Positions 7,234-12,428 of a DNA stretch of 35,087 nucleotides are shown here, one piece after another. Source of the stretch: a virus. Positions within the stretch are counted from its first letter, which is position 1; each line of letters starts with the position of its first letter. The DNA is taken from positions 1 through 35,087 of IMG/VR virus record IMGVR_UViG_3300038701_001938; one strand, 5' to 3'. A program made the translations under genes and the position numbers. The notes beneath the pieces were generated by a model, which searched no databases, had not been told where the DNA came from, and saw only the letters and a program-made list of their open reading frames with translations.

Positions 7234-7252
7234 GCGGGGCTGGGCGCCCCGC
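7234..7252 (-). other. Intergenic hairpin
   Basis: Perfect 7-bp arms GCGGGGC (7234-7240) and GCCCCGC (7246-7252), loop of five. It sits between the LPD29 gene and the gene downstream, with no T-run, so it is more likely a processing or attenuation structure than a full terminator. Confidence 0.55.
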
Positions 7253-7259
7253 GTGGTGA

Positions 7260-7916
7260 TCAGGCGGCCTCGATCGCCGGCATGGCGTCGGGCATCATCC
7301 GCCGGGCGGCCATTTCGTAAAGGTAGCAGTCGGCCATGTGCGGCGCCCGAACCGGCGCGGCGCTCTTGAACCGGCTGGCGTGGTGGAATTCGGTGACTTC
7401 GCCGGCCCGGATCGCGTCTGCGAGCTCGTCGTTCCACTTTGCGGCGTAAGCCTTCAAGACCCGATCTTTTGCCGGCTCGCTCAGGCTCCGGTTGGTAAAG
7501 ACGAAATCCGCCCCGAACGAAACCGGGACCGCGCCATTGTAGTCGGGGCCGGCGGCGGCGGCTGGAACGACGCCATTTCCCTCGGTGCCCCGCGTCTCGC
7601 GAAAGGCGGCCTCGCCGTTGGGGTAGAGCCATGCGCCGACGTTGTATTTCATGTCGCACATGCCGTCGAAACCGGATCCGGCGAAGGGGGCGATATAGGC
7701 GTCGACCAGCTTGGCGGTCGGTCCGTCGGTCCAGCTGACATCGATCGAGCTGCCGCCGGCGTAGATCTTCGACCGAACGCTGAATTTGGTGGTCGGAAAC
7801 TTGCGCTTCAAAAGGGCGCGGATCGCCTTCGCGGTGTCGGTGGTGCCGACGTGCGCGCTGCGCGCCGGGCGGGCTTTCCACTCGGCAAGGGCAGCTTTGT
7901 AAACGGCGTTGGTCAT
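7260..7916 (-). CDS. LPD29-domain protein (218 aa)
   Basis: Start chosen at ATG 7916, behind GGAGAT; the frame is open further up but only through the promoter. Residues about 25-90 match large polyvalent protein-associated domain 29: AIRALLKRKFPTTKFSVRSK, then GGSSIDVSWTDGPT, then GFDGMCDM. LPD domains were described as parts of large polyvalent proteins of phages and conjugative elements; their biochemistry is mostly unknown. Here the domain is in an early-type protein. The C-terminal part (SAAPVRAPHMADCYLYEMA) has no match. It is the first gene behind the promoter at 7935-7978, so it should be strongly expressed early. Confidence 0.75.
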   Translation of the reverse strand: MTNAVYKAALAEWKARPARSAHVGTTDTAKAIRALLKRKFPTTKFSVRSKIYAGGSSIDVSWTDGPTAKLVDAYIAPFAGSGFDGMCDMKYNVGAWLYPNGEAAFRETRGTEGNGVVPAAAAGPDYNGAVPVSFGADFVFTNRSLSEPAKDRVLKAYAAKWNDELADAIRAGEVTEFHHASRFKSAAPVRAPHMADCYLYEMAARRMMPDAMPAIEAA

Positions 7917-7934
7917 GTGTCGATCTCCTTTTCG

Positions 7935-7978
7935 GGTTGGTGCAATAGTTATAATAATCATTACCGGGCCGAGGTCAA
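7935..7978 (-). promoter_or_regulatory. Early promoter copy A
   Basis: Read on the minus strand: -35 TTGACC (7978-7973), 16-base spacer, -10 TATTAT (7956-7951), then a conserved TATTGCACCAACC leader before the LPD29 gene. One of three 44-bp blocks; 30 of 44 positions are identical in all three by my alignment. Unique to this copy, the -35 lies in the loop of a 7-bp hairpin (arms 7964-7970 and 7981-7987). Confidence 0.82.
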
Positions 7979-7992
7979 TAGGCCCGGCGGGA

Positions 7993-8331
7993 TTATTTTC
8001 GCCGGACTGCGAGCTCGGCGCCGCAAGCGATCATCCGGTCGACGAGCTGCTGCGTCGACAGGCTGGCCAGCGTTTCAATTTCGCAGGCAACGGGCGCCGC
8101 GACATCCTCGGCCTGCGGCATGCGCGGCCGCAGCTCGGCCTCGCTTTCGGCGATCTCGGTGTCTCCCCACTCCATCGCGGCGATGCGGTCGCGCAGGGGC
8201 TCGAGGAGCTTCCAGACGGCCGCATCATCGATCCGCATGCTGGCGGCGCTTTTCTGGATGTGGCCGAGCTGGTCGCGGGCGCGCTGAACGCGCGGCCCGT
8301 TGATGCGGTTGAATTCGTCGATCTTTGTCAT
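7993..8331 (-). CDS. Hypothetical early protein (112 aa)
   Basis: Start at ATG 8331, behind GGAGATCGACAC, an initiation region nearly identical to that of the LPD29 gene and the next gene upstream. The protein is helical and charged (MTKIDEFNRINGPRVQRA at the start), with an acidic middle (ESEAELRPRMP) and a C-terminus LVDRMIACGAELAV. No domain recognised. The stop lies just before promoter A, so the unit probably ends or is partly re-initiated there. Confidence 0.68.
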   Translation of the reverse strand: MTKIDEFNRINGPRVQRARDQLGHIQKSAASMRIDDAAVWKLLEPLRDRIAAMEWGDTEIAESEAELRPRMPQAEDVAAPVACEIETLASLSTQQLVDRMIACGAELAVRRK

Positions 8332-8353
8332 GTGTCGATCTCCTCTCTGGGGG

Positions 8354-8605
8354 TTAGTAAAGGTCGAGGGTGTCGTTCTCGACGTGGTAGGCGAGCCGCG
8401 CTTCTGCTGCCTCGCGTGCAACCTCGCTCTCGCGGCGCTCGAGGATCTCACGCTGTTCAGACAGAAGGCGCCACTTCACGTTGAGGATGCGTTCCTTGCT
8501 CTCGGCGGCGAGGCTGTCAGGGTTGAGGGCGTCGAGCTCCTTCTCGAGGTAGGTGATGTCGTCTTGCAGGACGCGGATGTTCTCGCGGATTTGGTCTATG
8601 TGCAT
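8354..8605 (-). CDS. Hypothetical coiled-coil early protein (83 aa)
   Basis: Almost wholly helical, with heptad-like repeats (IRVLQDDITYLEKELDAL and EQREILERRESEVARE). ATG at 8605 follows GGAGATCGAC. It is a likely dimeric coiled-coil protein with no enzymatic motif. It belongs to the unit driven by promoter B. Confidence 0.68.
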   Translation of the reverse strand: MHIDQIRENIRVLQDDITYLEKELDALNPDSLAAESKERILNVKWRLLSEQREILERRESEVAREAAEARLAYHVENDTLDLY

Positions 8606-8639
8606 GTCGATCTCCTTTCGGGCTGGTGGGCTTGGTGAC

Positions 8640-8658
8640 GCGGCCGGATCCCGGCCGC
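8640..8658 (-). other. Intergenic hairpin
   Basis: Perfect 8-bp arms GCGGCCGG (8640-8647) and CCGGCCGC (8651-8658) around a three-base loop, in the 63-base gap between two early genes. There is no T-run on the minus strand. It may be an RNA processing or differential-expression element. Confidence 0.55.
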
Positions 8659-8668
8659 GCTGCGAAGC

Positions 8669-9085
8669 TCACGCGGGGCTAAAGGTGATGTTGTTGTTCG
8701 GCGCCTTCTCGATCCGGTAAGCCTGATCTTTGATCAGGATCCGATCGCCGATCATTGCGCCCGCCAGATATTCCTTGGCATGCGCCTCGGCGGTGATCGA
8801 GACGCTCTTGCCGTAGGCCAGCGGGGTTCCGTCGTCGTCGAAGCAGATCCCGAAGAATTTGAACATCATGCCGTGCCGAATGGTGGGGAAGGGAACCGCA
8901 ATGCCCGGCGCGGCCTGACCCAAGTGCCGGCCGCCGTTGTCTGCCATCAGGGTCAGCTCCTCGGGGTTGTCGCTGATCAAGATCGCGTAGGCGGGCCAAT
9001 CAATCATGGTCATGTGCTGGCCCATGTCGGTGACGGTGCAGCCCCGGAAATCCATGCCGGCAAAATTGTGGAAAGCGTTGTTCAT
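8669..9085 (-). CDS. Hypothetical early protein (138 aa)
   Basis: Start at ATG 9085 behind GGAGAGAG; the longer frame would begin in the promoter. N-terminus MNNAFHNFAGMDFRGC, then mixed strand and helix with DNGGRHLGQAAPG and an MMFKFFGICFDDDGTP segment. The C-terminal part (IGDRILIKDQAYRIEKAP) looks like a small beta domain. No family recognised. It is the first gene behind promoter B, a place where phages often keep host-takeover genes; that role is inference. Confidence 0.7.
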   Translation of the reverse strand: MNNAFHNFAGMDFRGCTVTDMGQHMTMIDWPAYAILISDNPEELTLMADNGGRHLGQAAPGIAVPFPTIRHGMMFKFFGICFDDDGTPLAYGKSVSITAEAHAKEYLAGAMIGDRILIKDQAYRIEKAPNNNITFSPA

Positions 9086-9097
9086 GTCTCTCTCCTT

Positions 9098-9141
9098 GGT
9101 TGGTGCAATATACATAGTAATCATTATTGCAACGGGGTCAA
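9098..9141 (-). promoter_or_regulatory. Early promoter copy B
   Basis: Minus strand: -35 TTGACC (9141-9136), 16-base spacer, -10 TACTAT (9119-9114), then the TATTGCACCAACC leader. A GCAATA-N14-TATTGC dyad covers the -10, a possible repressor site. The TGA stop of the preceding gene (9140-9138) lies within the -35 element. Confidence 0.85.
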
Positions 9142-9332
9142 GAGGGGTCGAGAATTTTTTTCAGCCGGTCCAGCTCGCGGCCGTAGCGCATCAGCTCTGC
9201 CTTGGCGTCGCGCATGGCTTGGACCTGTGCGAAATTCGGGTTTTCGTTCCGGGCGAAATTCTCGATCACGGCGATCGAGATCGCGGTCGCTTCTTCGAAG
9301 GTCGGGGTCAGGTCGATGGTGTCGATGGTCAT
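9138..9332 (-). CDS. Hypothetical early protein (64 aa)
   Basis: Short helical protein (MTIDTIDLTPTFEEATAI at the start) with a charged C-terminal helix ending ELDRLKKILDPS. No domain recognised. The start overlaps the end of the gene upstream and its stop is embedded in promoter B. Confidence 0.62.
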   Translation of the reverse strand: MTIDTIDLTPTFEEATAISIAVIENFARNENPNFAQVQAMRDAKAELMRYGRELDRLKKILDPS

Positions 9333-9562
9333 TGCTTGTTTCCTTTCGTCAGGGTTTCAATTTTGCGGCGGATGGTGCGGGCCTCGCGCATGTATCGGTC
9401 GCGGTGCGCGGCATCGATCGCGATGTCGCTGGACACCCACGAGGGCCGGGCGCCGGTGCCGTATTGGGCGAGGGTGCGGTCGATCCTGTTTTGCGCGCGC
9501 TCGGCGCCGGCCTCGAGGATCTCGAGCTCCTGTCGCAGGTGGGTCAATTCGATCTGGTCCAT
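9329..9562 (-). CDS. Hypothetical coiled-coil early protein (77 aa)
   Basis: Starts MDQIELTHLRQELEILEA, a coiled-coil helix, and ends in a basic helix (YMREARTIRRKIETLT). The organisation is like that of the gene at 8354-8605, so the two may be distant copies of one coiled-coil type. ATG preceded by GGAGAT. Function unknown. Confidence 0.64.
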   Translation of the reverse strand: MDQIELTHLRQELEILEAGAERAQNRIDRTLAQYGTGARPSWVSSDIAIDAAHRDRYMREARTIRRKIETLTKGNKQ

Positions 9563-9574
9563 TTTGGGATCTCC

Positions 9575-9811
9575 TCAGTATTGGCGGAAGTAGAGCAGGG
9601 GTGCGGGGGCGCCGCATTTTTGCGTCGTGCTCATCGGGCGGCGTTCGCCGGGCGCCATGTCGGCGAACCGCTGGGCCTCGATGGGGGTCATGGGCAGGCC
9701 GAGGCGATCGGCGTCGGTGGCCTCGCAGGCCCGGCCGTTAAGCTCGTCCCATCCGATGAACCAGAAGCCCGGTGCGCCTGCGGCGCCGATTTCGATGTTG
9801 AAGCGTGCCAT
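9575..9811 (-). CDS. Hypothetical early protein (78 aa)
   Basis: MARFNIEIGAAGAPGFWFIG at the start suggests a beta-rich N-terminus, followed by ELNGRACEATDADRLGLP and a proline-rich end. No family recognised. It has an AAGGAGG-like ribosome-binding site. Second gene behind promoter C. Confidence 0.62.
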   Translation of the reverse strand: MARFNIEIGAAGAPGFWFIGWDELNGRACEATDADRLGLPMTPIEAQRFADMAPGERRPMSTTQKCGAPAPLLYFRQY

Positions 9812-9835
9812 TAGTGCTTTCCTCCTTGGATTTGT

Positions 9836-10000
9836 TTAGGTGTAGCTGCCGGCGGCGGCCTGATCGGCGGCCCGCTGGGCAAAGAAGGCATCGGTCGCGG
9901 TCATGGTTTCCTGTGCGGCCTCACAGGCGGCGCCCCGTGCGCCGTAGAATTGGTGGGCGGCGAAGGCGGCGGCAAAAGCGAAAGCGAAGAACAGTTCCAT
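9836..10000 (-). CDS. Small hydrophobic-headed early protein (54 aa)
   Basis: First gene behind promoter C, start ATG 10000 behind GAGGAGAG. The N-terminus is a Phe/Ala-rich hydrophobic stretch (MELFFAFAFAAAFAAHQFYG), possibly one membrane segment or signal anchor, followed by an Ala/Gln-rich polar tail. Promoter-proximal early position plus a membrane-inserting head could fit superinfection exclusion or host-membrane targeting; this is speculation. Confidence 0.6.
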   Translation of the reverse strand: MELFFAFAFAAAFAAHQFYGARGAACEAAQETMTATDAFFAQRAADQAAAGSYT

Positions 10001-10015
10001 TTCGTGTCTCTCCTC

Positions 10016-10059
10016 GGTTGGTGCAGTAGTTATAGTAATCACTATTGCTTGCAGGTCAA
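10016..10059 (-). promoter_or_regulatory. Early promoter copy C
   Basis: Minus strand: -35 TTGACC (10059-10054), 16-base spacer, -10 TACTAT (10037-10032), then the conserved TGCACCAACC leader. An imperfect dyad GCAATAGTGAT / ACTACTGC covers the -10. It lies in the divergent gap between the leftward early genes and the rightward gene at 10121. I see no equally good rightward promoter in this gap. Confidence 0.85.
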
Positions 10060-10120
10060 CTAGGAAAGTGAAAAAAAATGCGCTATGGTCTCGAACATTC
10101 AGCACCGGAAAGGAAAAATC

Positions 10121-10486
10121 GTGCCAGATCATTCACCTACAGACGACGAAATCCTCGAGCTCGCCTATCAGATCCGAGACGAGCGCGGCTTGCCGCTGGT
10201 TGAGGCGATGGATATTGCGGCGACAAAGCTGGCCAACGCCGGGGCCGAGATCGATTGCACTTTCGATCTGCGGATCGAGCTCAAGCCTCGCGTGGCCAAG
10301 TTCTTTCGCGAGAGTTTCGCCGGGCACCCGGATCTCTCGGTCGAGGAGCGGCTTGCCAAGTTCCTTGAAATGCAGCTGAACCGGCTGCGCGGCGAGGCGC
10401 TGGCCAGAACGCGGCAGGACGCGGACATCACCGACGGCAAGGCGGTCACGCTGCGGCGTTCCGTGTTTCTTGAAAAGACGGGATGA
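10121..10486 (+). CDS. Hypothetical protein, first rightward gene (121 aa)
   Basis: Start chosen at GTG 10121 because a GGAAAGGA ribosome-binding site lies directly upstream; an in-frame ATG at 10085 has no such site. The N-terminal half is helical (DEILELAYQIRDERGLPLVE) and could contain a helix-turn-helix, but no standard motif is clear. The C-terminal half is charged (VEERLAKFLEMQLNRLRGE). A position divergent from the early block is typical of a regulator; no function can be assigned. Confidence 0.66.
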   Translation: MPDHSPTDDEILELAYQIRDERGLPLVEAMDIAATKLANAGAEIDCTFDLRIELKPRVAKFFRESFAGHPDLSVEERLAKFLEMQLNRLRGEALARTRQDADITDGKAVTLRRSVFLEKTG

Positions 10487-10515
10487 CACGGCGTCCTGCG
10501 CGGTGTAGAAAAGGC

Positions 10516-10548
10516 GGGCGGGGAGTGTTGGAAGCACTCGACCCGCCC
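10516..10548 (-). terminator. Strong hairpin, possible minus-strand terminator
   Basis: Arms GGGCGGG+GAGTG (10516-10527) and CACTC+GA+CCCGCCC (10535-10548), a 12-bp stem with a two-base bulge and a seven-base loop. On the minus strand it is followed by GCC then TTTTCT, a proper terminator tail; on the plus strand there is no T-run. It could block antisense transcripts from running into the early promoter region, or act as an RNA structure in the rightward leader. Confidence 0.55.
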
Positions 10549-10576
10549 TCACCATAACCGATAAAGGGGATCGGCC

Positions 10577-10840
10577 ATGACGACCGACAATCTACCCGCT
10601 CCACCGGGGTGCATCAAGCCCTCAGACGAGTTTCTCGACGAGATATTCGAGGAGGTCGCGCGCTGCGCTGAGGCATTGCAGATGGACGGATCTCAAGTGG
10701 AGCTCCTGACCGAGATCACGGCCGTCTTGACCCCGTGGCTTGATGATGACGCGGGCGAGGCGGCCACATTGGCGGCGTGGCTGATGATCCATCTCAAGCG
10801 GCACGGGTGGACGTTCGCGAAAGGGGGGGGCAATGGCTGA
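10577..10840 (+). CDS. Hypothetical acidic protein (87 aa)
   Basis: Start ATG behind AAGGGGATC. The protein is acidic and helical (EFLDEIFEEVARCAEALQ; LLTEITAVLTPWLDDDAG) and ends in a Gly-rich tail encoded by a G-run. The stop overlaps the DUF1376 start by eight bases, so it is coupled to that gene. No family recognised. Confidence 0.68.
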   Translation: MTTDNLPAPPGCIKPSDEFLDEIFEEVARCAEALQMDGSQVELLTEITAVLTPWLDDDAGEAATLAAWLMIHLKRHGWTFAKGGGNG

Positions 10841-11441
10841 GCTTCCCTATCTTCCGATCTACATCGACGATCTGCACATGGATACGCGCCACCTGTCGAA
10901 TGAGCAGTTCGGGCTCTACGTCAAGTTGCTGATGGCCGCGTGGCGGGATCACGATAATTCGCTGCCGAATGACCCGGCCATGATCTGCCGGCTCGTCGGG
11001 GAAACCGGGCACCGAAAGGGCAAAATCATGGAGCTCGTCGAACAGTTCTTTCACGTGGACGAAAACCGCTGGCGGCAAAAAAGGCTGGACAAAACTCGGA
11101 GAAAAGTCTCGAGAAACTACCGACAAAAGGTGGCAGCTTCTCGGAAGGCTTCTGAGGCTAGACGGTTGAAAAATAACAAAACACGTTCACCGGCCGGAAA
11201 ATCGGCCGGAGGTCCAAACCAAAACCAAACCTTCTATAAAGAAGGGGGCGCGCGTAAAAACGCGCGGGGGGATTTGTGTATTTTGGAAGATGGCTCAGCC
11301 GTGGGCGCCGCAACCGTCAGCGCCGTCAAGAACGGCGAGCCGTGGGTTCGCGCAACCCTTTCATCGCACAAGGCGAGGATGATGCTTAGGGCCGAGCTCG
11401 TCACAGCCGAGGAGCTGAAAGCGGCAGGGATAGAGGTCTAG
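10833..11441 (+). CDS. DUF1376 family protein (202 aa)
   Basis: The N-terminal ~90 residues fit DUF1376 (YdaU-like): LPYLPIYIDDLHMDTRHLS, then FGLYVKLLMAAWRDHDNSLP, then VEQFFHVDENRW. In phages and prophages this family usually sits with replication genes, and a DNA-binding role in replication initiation is suspected, not shown. The middle (residues ~90-150) is basic, Lys/Asn-rich and encoded by AT-richer DNA holding three hairpins. The C-terminal ~50 residues (PWVRATLSSHKARMMLRAEL) form a separate small region. It is the only replication-linked candidate in the genome. Confidence 0.8.
   Translation: MAELPYLPIYIDDLHMDTRHLSNEQFGLYVKLLMAAWRDHDNSLPNDPAMICRLVGETGHRKGKIMELVEQFFHVDENRWRQKRLDKTRRKVSRNYRQKVAASRKASEARRLKNNKTRSPAGKSAGGPNQNQTFYKEGGARKNARGDLCILEDGSAVGAATVSAVKNGEPWVRATLSSHKARMMLRAELVTAEELKAAGIEV
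11190..11266 (+). repeat. Three tandem perfect stem-loops inside the DUF1376 gene
   Basis: Within 77 bases: CCGGCCG/CGGCCGG (11190-11209, loop GAAAAT), CCTTCT/AGAAGG (11230-11245, loop ATAA) and CGCGCGT/ACGCGCG (11249-11266, loop AAAA). All loops are A-rich and all lie in the linker-coding part. No T-run follows. They could be an RNA element or an inserted non-coding sequence that stayed in frame. Confidence 0.7.
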
Positions 11442-11445
11442 AGAT

Positions 11446-11907
11446 ATGGCACCACCAGTCCGAATTCTCGCACTCTCTGCAAGCGAGATCTCCGAGCGGG
11501 CTCAGGAGTATTTCGAAAGCAGGATCGGAACGCGCAAGATCTTCCCCAAAAATGGCGAGCCATACGAGGAGGAGTATGTGAAGCCGCCAACCTTCACAGG
11601 GTTAGCACGAGCTTTCGATATCTCGAGGCACACGCTATGGCGGGCTTTGCATAGAAGGGATGATTTGCCGGAGGATCTGCACCTCGCCCTAGCGCGCGCC
11701 TGCGATGAGCTGGCCGAAATGGTCGAGGAGGCGCTCTATAACCGCGAGACGCACAACGGCGCCCGGTTCTCTCTCGAGGTCAATCACCGGCACGGCCGAG
11801 AGGACGAGGGATCAGGCGAGGCAGGGGGGTTCATGCAGACGATCATGCCGCCCGGCGGATCCCACGAACCGATTGCAATTCCCAAGTGGGGAGACGACGA
11901 TGAATGA
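11446..11907 (+). CDS. Terminase small subunit (153 aa)
   Basis: Recognises phage DNA for packaging together with the large subunit encoded downstream. Residues ~49-68 form a helix-turn-helix (TFTGLARAFDISRHTLWRAL). A later GARFSLEVNHRHGRED segment matches the conserved end of the terminase small-subunit family whose members have ALKN-GW-like motifs at this point. The acidic Pro/Gly-rich C-terminus may contact the large subunit. The N-terminal helix probably drives ring assembly. The context, one to three small genes ahead of the large subunit, supports the call. Confidence 0.82.
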   Translation: MAPPVRILALSASEISERAQEYFESRIGTRKIFPKNGEPYEEEYVKPPTFTGLARAFDISRHTLWRALHRRDDLPEDLHLALARACDELAEMVEEALYNRETHNGARFSLEVNHRHGREDEGSGEAGGFMQTIMPPGGSHEPIAIPKWGDDDE

Positions 11908-12226
11908 ACAGCACCGAAACCAAACAGGAGATCTATCCATGAAACGCCCACGCTATTTTTCCCGCATCGACGGCAAGCTGCATTACGACGGCTTTCCGCT
12001 CTCGACCGACACGCCGCCGGCCCGGCTTCTCGCCGCGATCGAAAGCGCCTTGGGTGCGGCGCATCATTACCAGATTGAGGCACAGCGATACCGGGAAACT
12101 CTGCAGGACGTGCGGCGGCCGATCATAGATTGGCGCTCGAGGGGTCAGGCCGGTTCGCTTCTTGTCGCGGCGTTCGGCGCCGGGATGGCGGTCTCGGCGC
12201 TCATTCGGATCGTGGTGGGGGTCTAA
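11900..12226 (+). CDS. Hypothetical membrane protein (108 aa)
   Basis: The ATG at 11900 overlaps the terminase small-subunit stop and has GGGAG upstream. An ATG at 11939 with AGGAG eight bases before it is an equally good start and would give 95 residues. The C-terminus holds one membrane helix (SLLVAAFGAGMAVSALIRIVV). The soluble part is helical (LLAAIESALGAAHHYQIEAQ). Placed between the terminase subunits but not part of the motor by sequence; function unknown. Confidence 0.64.
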   Translation: MNEQHRNQTGDLSMKRPRYFSRIDGKLHYDGFPLSTDTPPARLLAAIESALGAAHHYQIEAQRYRETLQDVRRPIIDWRSRGQAGSLLVAAFGAGMAVSALIRIVVGV

Positions 12227-12227
12227 A

Positions 12228-12428
12228 ATGGAAAACCTCAGCACCGGCGACGACTGGAAGGGCGAGCACCTGATCCGAAGCGCGCGCAGCGGCAAGCCAA
12301 AGCCCGGCTCGGGGCTATGCCGTGAGTGCAGCAAGAAGCTATCTGACGACAACGTGACGGGCTACTGCAAGGATCACCGGAACCTTGGGCGGCGATACGG
12401 CGGGCGAGGAGGGGCTTTCAAGGTATGA
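12228..12428 (+). CDS. Zinc-finger-like small protein (66 aa)
   Basis: Start ATG 12228, two bases after the previous stop. It has a CxxC...CxxH pattern (LCRECSKKL then GYCKDHR), a likely zinc site, and a basic Gly/Arg-rich tail (GRRYGGRGGAF) suited to nucleic acid. The stop overlaps the terminase large-subunit start by four bases. A packaging accessory or HNH-like nuclease partner is possible, but no active site is seen. Confidence 0.68.
   Translation: MENLSTGDDWKGEHLIRSARSGKPKPGSGLCRECSKKLSDDNVTGYCKDHRNLGRRYGGRGGAFKV

Noticed and set aside
10045-10090. Rightward sigma70 promoter in the divergent gap
   Set aside because: TTGCTT and TTGCAG have no acceptable -10 partner; the region is mainly an A-run. 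The rightward promoter remains unidentified.
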